From Shewanella sp. MBTL60-007 (GTDB lineage: Bacteria; Pseudomonadota; Gammaproteobacteria; Enterobacterales; Shewanellaceae), in assembly GCF_019654915.1 (NCBI RefSeq), contig NZ_BPET01000024.1, positions 1 to 64,000 on the forward strand: 64,000 nt of DNA. The letters are read 5' to 3'. This document shows positions 8,036-15,944 of this stretch, piece by piece (positions within the stretch are counted from its first letter, which is position 1; every line of letters begins with the position of its first letter). Under the pieces are notes generated by a model. It saw only the letters and a program-made list of their open reading frames with translations. It had not been told where the DNA came from and did not search any database. A program made the position numbers and the translations under genes.

Positions 8036-9016
8036 CTAATTGATATTACATACCGGTTTTGTTGTTGTTTCTTTCCATACTTCCTTAACTAGCTTGATAG
8101 CTATTTCTCTCTCTACGGATTTCAACGAGTTGAGATAGATACCTTTTAGTGCATCAATAGGCGACTGACTTACGTCATAGGCCATTTCGAGAGTCCAAGC
8201 AATTGAATCGCCAGGTCCGAACGGTGCATTAAAGTCGGGTTCTACCAAAGCCTCTCTTAGTAACGAGGCAGTTTTTACTACTCTTAACGCAATTCCATTT
8301 GGAATATCAGGGCAAGCCTTTTTAATAATCGACATTTCCTGTTCTGGTTGAGGGTAGAATGTCTCAAGCATCTTCATGCGTCGCGCTAACGAGCGATCAT
8401 ACGTCTGAGATGAATGATAGCGTTGGTTTTCACCTGTACCGTTAGTGTTTGCCGTGGCAACAATAACCGCCATTGGTGATGCTTTTACGCTCATATTCAA
8501 TGAAGTTAAAGACAGTTCTCTACGATCTAAAAAAGCATGTAGAAAGTGTTGAACACCAGCCGGTGCTTTGTCTATTTCATCAATTAGAGCAATACCACCC
8601 TGCTCGTAAACTTTAACAATTTCTGACAACTTCGAAATTGTTTGACCGTTTACTAGCTCCTTACTGCCCTCTAGTTCAGCTGAAAGCATATCTTCTCTCA
8701 TGTTCACCCTTTTTAAAGGGATACCCATTCGAGCTGACACGTACTCAAAGAACAATGTCTTCCCCGTTCCAGTCTCACCATATAAGCACATAGGCTTAAG
8801 TTTCTGGTGATTATCGCAATGGGTAATCCAAGTCTTAACTAACGATTCTGGCGGCAAGATCCCCGTCCAAACATCAATTGTTTTAGAGGTAGCTGGTACT
8901 GTCAGAAACTTTTTCCCACGTGGTAAATCATAGTCGTAGAAAATGTCAGCAACGTCCTTTTTGACTACTTTAAGTTGGATGCTATTTAGTTTGGTGTGTG
9001 CTTGTGTATTGGCCAT
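8036..9016 (-). CDS. AAA+ ATPase, CobS/MoxR-like
   Basis: 326 residues. Walker A LYGETGTGKT is near residue 81 and Walker B GIALIDEIDKA near residue 140; sensor-1 VIVATANTNGTG and an arginine-finger region (SLARRMK) follow. This is the CobS-like/MoxR AAA layout; such ATPases work with VWA partners such as the one encoded next. AGGAGG precedes the ATG. A DUF3150-like gene lies two genes upstream, a grouping I associate with SXT/R391-type elements. Role inferred: ATP-driven remodelling of an unknown target. Confidence 0.85.
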   Translation of the reverse strand: MANTQAHTKLNSIQLKVVKKDVADIFYDYDLPRGKKFLTVPATSKTIDVWTGILPPESLVKTWITHCDNHQKLKPMCLYGETGTGKTLFFEYVSARMGIPLKRVNMREDMLSAELEGSKELVNGQTISKLSEIVKVYEQGGIALIDEIDKAPAGVQHFLHAFLDRRELSLTSLNMSVKASPMAVIVATANTNGTGENQRYHSSQTYDRSLARRMKMLETFYPQPEQEMSIIKKACPDIPNGIALRVVKTASLLREALVEPDFNAPFGPGDSIAWTLEMAYDVSQSPIDALKGIYLNSLKSVEREIAIKLVKEVWKETTTKPVCNIN

Positions 9017-9020
9017 TTCG

Positions 9021-9071
9021 AGCCTCCTGTTTTATAAAGAAGACTCCCCTAATGGGAAGTCTCCCATTGGG
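9021..9071 (-). promoter_or_regulatory. Anti-Shine-Dalgarno switch of the AAA gene
   Basis: The anti-SD word AGTCTTC (complement of 9039-9045) pairs over 7 bp (two G-U) with the SD word GGAGGCT (complement of 9021-9027). The anti-SD also closes an AGACTTCCC-ATTA-GGGGAGTCT hairpin, and the upstream arm CCCAATGGG can instead pair with CCCATTAGGG. The element starts right after the previous stop codon. Confidence 0.55.
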
Positions 9072-9710
9072 TTAAATGCCAACTACTTCGGCAAGATTAT
9101 TTAATACCTCATTATATTCATCGTATTGTTCGAGAATATATAAGTCTGAAATCAGACTTTTGAGGATTTCCATATTGGCTTCTATATCACTGTCGTCAAC
9201 AATTTTGACGATCCTTGATGGTAAACCAGCTATGGGTTGGTTGCGGTTGAAGCGGTATCGCGTTGAGTATTCTTTAGCGAACCAAATTGCTTTGGTTTCA
9301 TCAATGATGGCCATCGCTCGATTAAAAACCGATTGACTGTCATCATTTTCAGAGTACTTAAGAAACAGCTCAGTAGGATCAATTCCTACCAGCTGACAGA
9401 CTATCTGGAAGTGCTCTGACTTCAAGTAACCTGTTATCTCATTTCGAGTTTGTTCCTTTGCTTTCAACAGTTGTTTGAAATGGATATCGATAAACCCGAG
9501 CCAAAACTGCAAACAGTCTTGTTCAGTCCATTCAATCCAATATTCACAGTTTTGACCGTCAAGATATGGATTGTTAATGTCCATAATCGCGTCTTCAAAA
9601 CCACTCATTCCTTTTCTAAATTGCTTTAGAAAATCTTCGCCTAAATCGTGAGCAATGAAATCTTGCTCATACGCCCAACATAATTGCGGCACCATCTTTA
9701 AAGCTGCCAT
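9072..9710 (-). CDS. Unknown protein of the AAA/VWA block
   Basis: 212 residues from the ATG at 9710, preferred over 9722 because GGGAGG lies just upstream of the internal methionine (MAALKMVPQLCWA). It is acidic, mostly helical and without a membrane segment. Its place between the DUF3150-like and AAA genes suggests it belongs to the same complex. I do not recognise its family. Confidence 0.75.
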   Translation of the reverse strand: MAALKMVPQLCWAYEQDFIAHDLGEDFLKQFRKGMSGFEDAIMDINNPYLDGQNCEYWIEWTEQDCLQFWLGFIDIHFKQLLKAKEQTRNEITGYLKSEHFQIVCQLVGIDPTELFLKYSENDDSQSVFNRAMAIIDETKAIWFAKEYSTRYRFNRNQPIAGLPSRIVKIVDDSDIEANMEILKSLISDLYILEQYDEYNEVLNNLAEVVGI

Positions 9711-9713
9711 AGA

Positions 9714-9761
9714 ACCTCCCATATAGAGAGAAATCCCTTTTAGGGGATTTCCCCCTAAAGG
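9714..9761 (-). promoter_or_regulatory. Anti-Shine-Dalgarno switch of the 212-residue gene
   Basis: Two exclusive hairpins: CCTTTAGGGG-GAAA-TCCCCTAAAAGG (complement of 9736-9761) and AAATCCC-CTAAAA-GGGATTT (9731-9750). The word ATTTCTC (complement of 9728-9734) can pair with the SD GGGAGGT (9714-9720), with three G-U pairs. Confidence 0.5.
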
Positions 9762-9770
9762 CTGATGTTG

Positions 9771-9920
9771 CTAGTTGGACATACTTCTGATTATGTCGAT
9801 TTGTTTTGATAGTCTGTTTTTCTCAATATGAGAGTTACAGACCCGCTTACAAATTTTACGTCTACGACGCGAAAGGTAAGCTGCCAGTTTTTTAAGGTCT
9901 TTTCTATTTTGAGTTACCAT
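9771..9920 (-). CDS. 49-residue Arg/Lys-rich small protein
   Basis: A short frame (MVTQNRKDLKKLAAYLSRRRRKICKR...), very basic and helical. It starts inside the end of the DUF3150-like gene (ATGGTAA overlap) with GGAGCGG just upstream. The composition suggests nucleic-acid binding, possibly RNA. Its position in the block whose leaders carry repeated RNA elements makes it a candidate regulator, which is inference only. Confidence 0.6.
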   Translation of the reverse strand: MVTQNRKDLKKLAAYLSRRRRKICKRVCNSHIEKNRLSKQIDIIRSMSN

Positions 9921-10909
9921 TTTCCGCTCCCCCATGTTCCAGTGTCTTCTGACTCCGCAGCATTTGCAGGTTCAGCGTTCAATGTCGTCACGTTTGAAGA
10001 TGTTTGTGTATTAAGAGTCGGCAAAGTATTTGGCATGACACCGGTAGCTTTACGTGATTCATTAATAGCAAACTGCTTCAGCTTGTGCGGATCGGAAAGC
10101 TCAAAATATAGCTCTCTCAAAGTAAGCAAATCTTTATCAACTAAATAGCCACTGTCAGGCAGGCTATTCATTACCGCTTCGATGTAATCAACAACGTATA
10201 AAATGTCGTCATCAAGGAATGATAAACGTGACATTTTGGTTGTCATTTGTGCTAACTGAGTACGAAAAGACTGATTTTTCTTGTCTTTCAGCTCGTTTAG
10301 CATTTTTAGTGCATCTTCAACGACTTCGATATAAAGCTGTCTTGTTTGAGTTTCGGTGAGACTTTTCGCATCTTCTAGGTACACAGGAGTTACGTGCATC
10401 GGTCTAGGTGCTTTAAAGCTAAACTTTGAACGCCATTCAGCAGCGGTCAAAGAGTGCGCTTTTATTAAGTCAGCAATCGCAAGATTGTCAGGGTGAGTCA
10501 TGTGTTCTTCAAGGATTTGATCCCATTGATAAACCATATCGTCTAACCGACTTTCTGCAGTTTCAATCACTTCTGCTAGTTCCTGGTCAACTTTTTCCAG
10601 ATCGTTTGTATTAACAAAATAAATATCATTAATACATACTGAGTATTCTCTCAGAATCCGGCGAAATGCAGACGAGACATACGAGCTTACCTTAGTGCTT
10701 CTAAGCGTATGTTTGTCAGGATTACTCCTGTCCATATACTTAGATGGCATCCAAACGATGGTATTTTTAGTGATGTTTTTGTTTTTGACTTTGACACCGG
10801 CAATTGTAATTTCTGCTTCAGGTACAGTACTAGTACCGTAACAGCCAGAAGAGTTTTCAGTGCCAATATGGTACATGGCCACAGTAGTATTTTGGTCTGT
10901 GATGCTCAT
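9914..10909 (-). CDS. DUF3150-like protein
   Basis: 331 residues, soluble, with a central helical region (about 105-240; NTNDLEKVDQELAEVIETAESRLDDMVYQW). Pattern and place next to a CobS-like AAA gene fit the DUF3150 family of phages and conjugative elements; the match is by eye and moderate. The C-terminus is low complexity (TNTLPTLNTQTSSN). AAGGAGG precedes the ATG. It heads a unit preceded by leader element copy 2. Function of the family is unknown. Confidence 0.6.
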   Translation of the reverse strand: MSITDQNTTVAMYHIGTENSSGCYGTSTVPEAEITIAGVKVKNKNITKNTIVWMPSKYMDRSNPDKHTLRSTKVSSYVSSAFRRILREYSVCINDIYFVNTNDLEKVDQELAEVIETAESRLDDMVYQWDQILEEHMTHPDNLAIADLIKAHSLTAAEWRSKFSFKAPRPMHVTPVYLEDAKSLTETQTRQLYIEVVEDALKMLNELKDKKNQSFRTQLAQMTTKMSRLSFLDDDILYVVDYIEAVMNSLPDSGYLVDKDLLTLRELYFELSDPHKLKQFAINESRKATGVMPNTLPTLNTQTSSNVTTLNAEPANAAESEDTGTWGSGKW

Positions 10910-10962
10910 AGAGCCTCCTTGTTTTGGAATGAGTTAGCCCCTAAGGGTTTTCCCATTGGTGG
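10910..10962 (-). promoter_or_regulatory. Intergenic hairpin before the DUF3150-like gene
   Basis: On the - strand CCAATGGG pairs with CCCTTAGG (GGG/CCC family), then ATTCC can pair weakly with GGAG of the ribosome site. This is a degenerate member of the anti-Shine-Dalgarno switch family. Confidence 0.35.
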
Positions 10963-10971
10963 TAGTGGTTG

Positions 10972-11041
10972 GCATATAAAATATGCGTCAGGCATAAGCC
11001 CCGCTGAAAGATCGTCAGCTCGATTTGTCTGCAGAGCAGTC
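10972..11041 (-). ncRNA. Multi-hairpin leader element, copy 2
   Basis: On the - strand: P1 CTGC-TCT-GCAG, P2 GCTGA...TCAGC, core AGCGGGG, P3 GGC-TTAT-GCC, linker GAC, P4 GCATAT-TTT-ATATGC. GGTGTTG (11089-11095, + strand) lies upstream, as in copies 4-6. The region 11042-11270 otherwise shows no gene and should hold the promoter. Confidence 0.7.
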
Positions 11042-11270
11042 AAATTTTAAAAAGTCATTCGATTGAGTTATCGAATAATTTTTTGGAGGTGTTGAGGGGT
11101 GATTGGTTTACCAATGGAGGCATACATAACAAGTAAAAGTATTATTGTGAGTTACTTACTTAGGATTAGTTATGAATATGGTGTATTGGTTGCGACAAGT
11201 TACTTGTCATAGGTAAGTAGGTTTTAACCTACTTAATACGATAATGCGTGGTTAATAAAAAAGCAATTAA

Positions 11271-11293
11271 TTTACGCCCCAATGGGGCGTAAA
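11271..11293. terminator. Terminator after the 85-residue gene
   Basis: A perfect 10-bp stem TTTACGCCCC-AAT-GGGGCGTAAA, just past the stop at 11297, with TTGCTTTTTTA downstream on the - strand. It separates this operon from the DUF3150 unit. Confidence 0.75.
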
Positions 11294-11296
11294 TGG

Positions 11297-11554
11297 CTAA
11301 TCAAAAGCTGTAAGATATTCTAAAGATTCACTCTCAATATCTCGTATAACAGCTTTCCACTTATCTAGCTCAGTTTGTTTATGCTGTTGGTCATAACCTT
11401 TGGGAAGACTAAGCTTAGGTATTTGACATCGTTCAACGTCAGTCTTGACGTTCGAATATGCTTTATACCAACTTAAGATCCCCGTTTGGTCACTTCCAAA
11501 AGTTATACGTCTAGCAGCGGCTAAACCTAACGCTTTCTTTCGGTTTATATCCAT
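11297..11554 (-). CDS. Small protein, unknown
   Basis: 85 residues, soluble, basic N-terminus (MDINRKKALGLAAARRITFG). GAGG precedes the ATG. It is the last gene of a short operon with the ferredoxin-like gene. No family recognised. Confidence 0.65.
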   Translation of the reverse strand: MDINRKKALGLAAARRITFGSDQTGILSWYKAYSNVKTDVERCQIPKLSLPKGYDQQHKQTELDKWKAVIRDIESESLEYLTAFD

Positions 11555-11561
11555 ATCGACC

Positions 11562-11606
11562 TCGTAGTTAGAGGAAGCCCCCCTATCGGGAGTTACCCCC
11601 GATAGA
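11562..11606 (-). promoter_or_regulatory. Intergenic hairpin before the 85-residue gene
   Basis: A perfect 8-bp stem CTATCGGG / CCCGATAG, followed by CTTCCTC whose CCTC can pair with GAGG of the ribosome site. A member of the switch family with a short anti-SD. Confidence 0.45.
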
Positions 11607-11618
11607 GCAGGCAGATTA

Positions 11619-11843
11619 TTAAACTTGCAGCGTTACTTTTGATGTTGCTATTGCACAGCAAATGAGCACGTCATTCTTGTCCAATTCAGCAAGTGGTGCT
11701 TGTACGTATTTAACCGTCCCACTCAGGAGCTTTACTCTGCATGAATTACAGAATCCAGCTCTGCATTGAGAGTGAGTTCGTATATTCAACGCTTCAAGGC
11801 GGGTTAATAGTAGGCCGTTGCTTTGAGTCAGTTCGATCTTCAT
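11619..11843 (-). CDS. Plant-type 2Fe-2S ferredoxin-like protein
   Basis: 74 residues from the ATG at 11843, which has AAGGAGGG upstream; the longer frame from 11939 overlaps the previous gene without a ribosome site. The cysteine pattern is C-x4-C-x2-C (CRAGFCNSC) followed by C near the end (ICCA), as in [2Fe-2S] ferredoxins such as YfaE. Chromosomal YfaE maintains ribonucleotide reductase; no reductase gene is present here, so the partner is unknown. Confidence 0.75.
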   Translation of the reverse strand: MKIELTQSNGLLLTRLEALNIRTHSQCRAGFCNSCRVKLLSGTVKYVQAPLAELDKNDVLICCAIATSKVTLQV

Positions 11844-11856
11844 ATATCCCTCCTTA

Positions 11857-12120
11857 TTAACTAATGGCAAAATAGTCATTGCGGCGAGCGTTAAAAACAC
11901 TAGTCGGTATATCAGTAATAAATGCATCACGATATTCAATTACTACCCCCGATTCATGCAGCTTATACAACTCTTCAATGCTTGATATAGCGGTTTTTCT
12001 AATGAATAGGTTTTCAGGTAAATCCGCTGGCCAATGTAGGATCTTGTATCCTCGTAAGCCTCTAGATAACATGCCTAAATCTCTATCAATAATTGGTTTT
12101 ACTATCATGTGTGTGCTCAT
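11857..12120 (-). CDS. Small protein, unknown
   Basis: 87 residues, soluble, no recognised motif. GGAGGC precedes the ATG and is the target of an exact anti-SD word. It lies 13 bp upstream of the ferredoxin-like gene, so the two are probably co-expressed. Confidence 0.65.
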   Translation of the reverse strand: MSTHMIVKPIIDRDLGMLSRGLRGYKILHWPADLPENLFIRKTAISSIEELYKLHESGVVIEYRDAFITDIPTSVFNARRNDYFAIS

Positions 12121-12123
12121 TTT

Positions 12124-12173
12124 GCCTCCGGCTGTTTAAGGGAGGCACCCCTAACGGGATTCCTCCCATTAGG
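12124..12173 (-). promoter_or_regulatory. Anti-Shine-Dalgarno switch of the 87-residue gene
   Basis: SD GGAGGC (complement of 12124-12129) pairs perfectly over 6 bp with GCCTCC (complement of 12141-12146). That word alternatively pairs with GGGAGG upstream, enclosing the UCCC-GUUA-GGGG mini-hairpin. The competing stem CCTAATGGG/CCCGTTAGG (complements of 12065-12073 shifted to 12165-12173, and 12150-12158) has 9 bp with one G-U. Confidence 0.65.
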
Positions 12174-12186
12174 TTGAGTTAACTGA

Positions 12187-12576
12187 TTAAATGATGGTTA
12201 GTTCTGCGTAAGCTTGTTGTGTTGTTGCCACTTCCACCCCTAGTTTGCCACCAGCAAGCAGAATGTCGGCTTCAATCTTAAAGCTCAAAGGTAAATGATA
12301 TGTCGCTCTTTTTTTCAAAGTACGTTTATCATTTTTGGTGTTGTTCTTCATTACTCGCCGGTAAACATCAACCTTACAAAAGCTATCCTGAATAGAAAGC
12401 TCTAAGTTGCTGATGTCCCCAGGTCTCGGATTAAACTCAGTGCAAAAAAGTGAATTACTCATAGTGCTAAAGTTAATACCCAAGGTGTCTGCAAGCCCCC
12501 CCCCACAGACTAGTCCGTCGAGGTTTAAGGCTTTTGGTTTGTTTATCGAAACGGCTACACAATTCTTTAAACTCAC
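12187..12576 (-). CDS. Unknown protein, possibly the 3' half of a frameshifted gene
   Basis: 129 residues from the ATG at 12576, which lies inside the previous gene. A likelier start for a separate gene is the internal MSNSLFC, though its ribosome site is weak. The frame overlaps the upstream gene by 104 bp across a run of nine G (complement of about 12498-12506). Loss of one G would fuse the two frames (...TSLWGG-LADTLGINF...). Function unknown. Confidence 0.5.
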   Translation of the reverse strand: MSLKNCVAVSINKPKALNLDGLVCGGGLADTLGINFSTMSNSLFCTEFNPRPGDISNLELSIQDSFCKVDVYRRVMKNNTKNDKRTLKKRATYHLPLSFKIEADILLAGGKLGVEVATTQQAYAELTII

Positions 12577-12865
12577 TCAGAGAGTGAATTTCCGTCACTG
12601 TGCCTTGGTTTGGACTAGTACAAGAGATGTGGAAACATCGGTCATCATCGCTGATTATTGATTCACGCCACTTGTTATCATCGCAAGCCGAGAAAAACCA
12701 AGTCCCACAACCATTGGATTTTAAAACCCAAATATAATTGCTGCCTTGTTGAGAGTCGAAAAGTAACTGCTCTCTATCAATCTCGAATAGATCTTCAGAA
12801 TGGTGTTGTAGAAATGGCGCGCCAGCATTATTAGCAATGGCGCAAAGTTGATCGTAAATTTTCAT
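12473..12865 (-). CDS. Unknown protein with a G9 tract near its end
   Basis: 130 residues, soluble, acidic (MKIYDQLCAIANNAGAPFL...). GAGGACA precedes the ATG. The last residues after the G9 tract (ACRHLGY) look like out-of-frame sequence. The protein may normally continue into the overlapping downstream frame by a one-base slip, or be phase-variable. Confidence 0.55.
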   Translation of the reverse strand: MKIYDQLCAIANNAGAPFLQHHSEDLFEIDREQLLFDSQQGSNYIWVLKSNGCGTWFFSACDDNKWRESIISDDDRCFHISCTSPNQGTVTEIHSLSEFKELCSRFDKQTKSLKPRRTSLWGGACRHLGY

Positions 12866-12869
12866 AGTA

Positions 12870-12916
12870 TGTCCTCAGATTAGTTAGAGGACAGCCCTAA
12901 GGGGAGTCCCCTTAGG
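12870..12916 (-). promoter_or_regulatory. Anti-Shine-Dalgarno switch at 12.9 kb
   Basis: SD GAGGACA (complement of 12870-12876) is an exact 7-bp complement of TGTCCTC (complement of 12887-12893). The competing stem CCTAAGGGG-ACT-CCCCTTAGG (12896-12916) is a perfect 9-bp hairpin. GGGGAC upstream can also pair with GTCCTC. Confidence 0.7.
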
Positions 12917-12935
12917 ATGAATTTACATGTGTTGA

Positions 12936-13002
12936 GCACTAATAAAGTGCGACAGGAATAATCCCCGCTGAATGCATCAGCTTGCTTTTACTGCTTTGCA
13001 GT
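12936..13002 (-). ncRNA. Multi-hairpin leader element, copy 3
   Basis: On the - strand: P1 ACTGC-AAA-GCAGT, P2 GCTGA...TCAGC, core AGCGGGG, P3 CGGGGA...TTCCTG, linker GTC, P4 GCACT-TTATT-AGTGC. It lies between the stop at 13039 and the switch of the 12865 gene. Confidence 0.7.
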
Positions 13003-13038
13003 GAAAATCAATAAACTCATAATAGCAATTCGAATCGA

Positions 13039-13779
13039 CTAGTCAAACTCAGCTCTAGCGAACGTTGTAACTAATGTGCGTTTGGTGTTTTCTTTGATAA
13101 CCAAAAAGTGAATGTTGGACACTGGATTCTTCCACACTTCAACATTGTCAGAGGTGCCGTATTTACGAGCTTTATGCTTTAAAACCGAGCTTGGAAGTTG
13201 CACCTTCATTATCGCTGAGCTTTGAAGTCGCTTAATCAATGAACTCCATGGCTTAGTCAGTGGTGACTCATTCACTCTTCGGCTCATTTCAAGCTCATAC
13301 TTATCTACCGCGTGTGTTGTGACATAGACATCTGCAAATGCCGCTTCAACTAAACAATGCATTTGACCATGAATCGATGGATCCAATGTTACTGACTCAA
13401 CGGCTTCTACTTCATCAAAATCTTTATCTAGGCCATCCAAGTTTTTCGACACTACAACCTCTACACCATGCATACTCAAGCCGAGAAATGCTGCATATTT
13501 GATTAAATGTTCTTTGGTTGATTTGCGTTGAATTAACTTTTTAATTGCCCCTTTTGAGACTACAAGCTTGTAGCCAATACCTGAAATTGGATAACGGTCA
13601 TGGATTTTGGCTGTAAACAACAAATGCTGAATCGCCACCAGCTCGGAAATTACTTCTGCATCAGCTAACAACGGATCATGTATGACATCAAGGATCCCTT
13701 TGGTCTTAATCCCTGTTCGCCATTCGACTCGGCAGCGGCCTTTTTCCATTGCTGTTGAGCGAGTTAATAGTGTCATCAT
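13039..13779 (-). CDS. Unknown protein
   Basis: 246 residues from the ATG at 13779 (AAGGAAAA upstream); an ATG at 13812 has no good site. The first half alternates strands and helices (AEVISELVAIQHLLF, GIGYKLVVSKGAIKKL) in a way that recalls an RNase H-like fold, but I cannot confirm active-site residues. It lies 66 bp after the DUF1173-like gene and probably shares its transcript. Confidence 0.65.
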   Translation of the reverse strand: MMTLLTRSTAMEKGRCRVEWRTGIKTKGILDVIHDPLLADAEVISELVAIQHLLFTAKIHDRYPISGIGYKLVVSKGAIKKLIQRKSTKEHLIKYAAFLGLSMHGVEVVVSKNLDGLDKDFDEVEAVESVTLDPSIHGQMHCLVEAAFADVYVTTHAVDKYELEMSRRVNESPLTKPWSSLIKRLQSSAIMKVQLPSSVLKHKARKYGTSDNVEVWKNPVSNIHFLVIKENTKRTLVTTFARAEFD

Positions 13780-13845
13780 ATCGTTATTTTCCTTGGGAAG
13801 ATTAGCTTGCATAACCAGTACTATCTCATACTTTAAAAATTACGC

Positions 13846-15033
13846 TTATTCAAACATTTCAGCAACACCCGCATACAGCTCAAGCTCTTTCCATACATCT
13901 TTATAAACGATGCCTTTGCCAGAGTCTAAACCAATGACTTTAGTGTTCGAGTTAGCCTCTTTAACCAAGTTAACACGCTGATCGTTTTCTTCTTCGTTCA
14001 GTACGACCAATAACCTTGTTTTAACACCATCATCATCAATAATACCTAGTACCAGATCGGCATCTGAGTCGGAGATTTGCGTTACCGGCTTACTAATAAA
14101 AAAGTTGTGTTCACTACTTTTTGAAGTAGCTATTAAGCCTTTAGTAACAGCTTTCTCAGTGCGAGTTCTTGTTAATAAAGGCACATCTGTACTTAATACT
14201 GGATGAAGCCAGATTGTATGCGGCATATATTCTGAAGTTTTTTCATGGCGAGCAATAGAAAGCATGACAACGGCCTCCCCCTCAAAACTCTCTTTTGGAA
14301 TAATCAAAGAATGAAAAGATAGCGTAACAGCCCCCTCCTCATTACTTAAAAAGACACTCTCAGAGTTTTGTACTTGATAATCGTTTAACACCATAAATAC
14401 GAGTGCATGAGGTCTACCGCTGTTTGCAGGCCAATCTTCTTCGACTTCGATCAGCTTCTCTACTGCCATTTCTATCCCTTGTTTACCAAAGAATAAATAC
14501 TCACTTAACGTACTATCGCCAAATTCAATGTCATCAGCCACACCCAACATAGTTTTGAACTTGTTCTCTATGCTTTTATTCTGCCTATTCGTCCATGTAG
14601 TCATACCTGAGCGCCTTAAGAGGTATCTCGCGACCCTTTCTATTAGAGGCGCCTTTTTAGTTGATAATGAGCAGGCTGAGGAAGAAGTGGTTTTGGTAAC
14701 ACTATCGAATATTGATTCGTTTTTAAAAGCGTTATGCAGCTTTACTTTTGATAAATCATCGGATTGATGGCCCAAATCGGTCCATAACGGACAGGACTTG
14801 TCATGATGGCCTAGTTCATGGTGATTAACCAATGTATATTTTCCATGCGACAATCTTGCAAACATTACCACGCCAGGATTACAACACATGCACGATAGAT
14901 GCCTTATTCTATGGATGCTTTTTAAAAATGCTTGCCCTTCACTGCTTTGCCTCGCTAGTGGCAGCACTATATTAGGCTTTTCCATAAACATGATCGTCTG
15001 ATTTTCTAAATTATCTTTGACTGCAATTTTCAT
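13846..15033 (-). CDS. DUF1173-like protein with Cys/His cluster
   Basis: 395 residues from the ATG at 15033 (TAGGAGG 11 bp upstream; the in-frame TTG at 15042 is too close). An N-terminal block has RHLSCMCCNPGVVMF, then a strand pair, then HHELGHHDKSCPLW, the C-x-C...H...H-x3-C layout of DUF1173 proteins found on conjugative elements; it probably binds zinc. The rest is a mixed fold without clear motifs. Function of the family is unknown to me. It heads a - strand unit diverging from the gene at 15150. Confidence 0.65.
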   Translation of the reverse strand: MKIAVKDNLENQTIMFMEKPNIVLPLARQSSEGQAFLKSIHRIRHLSCMCCNPGVVMFARLSHGKYTLVNHHELGHHDKSCPLWTDLGHQSDDLSKVKLHNAFKNESIFDSVTKTTSSSACSLSTKKAPLIERVARYLLRRSGMTTWTNRQNKSIENKFKTMLGVADDIEFGDSTLSEYLFFGKQGIEMAVEKLIEVEEDWPANSGRPHALVFMVLNDYQVQNSESVFLSNEEGAVTLSFHSLIIPKESFEGEAVVMLSIARHEKTSEYMPHTIWLHPVLSTDVPLLTRTRTEKAVTKGLIATSKSSEHNFFISKPVTQISDSDADLVLGIIDDDGVKTRLLVVLNEEENDQRVNLVKEANSNTKVIGLDSGKGIVYKDVWKELELYAGVAEMFE

Positions 15034-15149
15034 AGTATTCAATGCCTCCTAATACGCATTTAATCATAGTTTTCGAACGATTCAGGCCGAATTAGGTAAG
15101 CGCAATTCTGATTTATAGTTACTATGTATTCATTTGATAACTTAAAGAT

Positions 15150-15566
15150 ATGATGATTATGATTGGCATTATTTCGAAAGATGTTGAAAGGCTTGCTGGC
15201 AAGGCCGCTAGCGTTAAAAATTCATCTGCAAAAGATTTAAAACATCGCGCAAGTTACTGGGTAAACCAAGCCAATTCTATGATGTTTAAAGCTGATGAAA
15301 ACTCCGAAGCATATAAGCTGGCAGAGTCTTTCGCACACATCATGATTTATGTTCATAACAGCAGTTCAAGTAAGACAGTTGCAGAGTTAGTTAGCTGCGT
15401 ACCAACAGTGAAGTGCTGGCTTATTCAGCTTGAGCAGTCGCTAAAGAAGCTAACCGATGCAAGCAAAGAGAATCACAGGCAATTAGAAATGATAAGTGAC
15501 GGTGTGATGGTAGAGAGGTGCATCATAACTGGTATGGTAAGAACGACTAAGCTAGATCAAACGTAA
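15150..15566 (+). CDS. Helical small protein, unknown
   Basis: 138 residues, mostly helical and basic, no signal peptide. It is divergent from the DUF1173-like gene and its end overlaps the convergent gene at 15552 by 15 bp. The ribosome site is weak, and several Met codons near the start (MMIMIG) make the exact start uncertain. Function unknown. Confidence 0.55.
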   Translation: MMIMIGIISKDVERLAGKAASVKNSSAKDLKHRASYWVNQANSMMFKADENSEAYKLAESFAHIMIYVHNSSSSKTVAELVSCVPTVKCWLIQLEQSLKKLTDASKENHRQLEMISDGVMVERCIITGMVRTTKLDQT

Positions 15567-15944
15567 AGCCATACGAACATCGATAAGCCAATCTATGAAT
15601 ACCTGAGTTAAATCCAACGTGCCCTCTAAATCAGTCGCTTTGACCGTTTGAATGAAGTGGATACCTTTTGCATCTTTAATTAACTCGATTGACTCAGATG
15701 CGTTGATTCCTCTAATGATATTGTCATCAACAGATTTACCCGTTGAGTAGAACATTGACAAATGAGGGCAGCCAATATTTTCCTGTCCAAGTGCAGACCA
15801 CGTTAATAGCTTTACCGTTGCAGTTGGATCGATTTTATCAAACTTGACCACTACATGATTACCGGATAATTGGGCTTCAGTAACCCCTTTATCACTCAAG
15901 GTATCGAGCCATGTTTTGATATTAAGCAGCGTAAAATCTTGCAT
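15552..15944 (-). CDS. Unknown protein
   Basis: 130 residues, soluble, acidic. It overlaps the upstream gene (ending at 15922) by 23 bp, implying co-translation. No motif recognised. Confidence 0.6.
   Translation of the reverse strand: MQDFTLLNIKTWLDTLSDKGVTEAQLSGNHVVVKFDKIDPTATVKLLTWSALGQENIGCPHLSMFYSTGKSVDDNIIRGINASESIELIKDAKGIHFIQTVKATDLEGTLDLTQVFIDWLIDVRMALRLI

Noticed and set aside
6297..9016. Cobalt chelatase for cobalamin synthesis
   Set aside because: Only CobS/CobT-like ATPase and VWA parts are present; no CobN or other pathway genes.
11844..11939. Longer start for the ferredoxin-like gene at 11939
   Set aside because: It overlaps the previous gene with no ribosome site, while the ATG at 11843 has AAGGAGGG.
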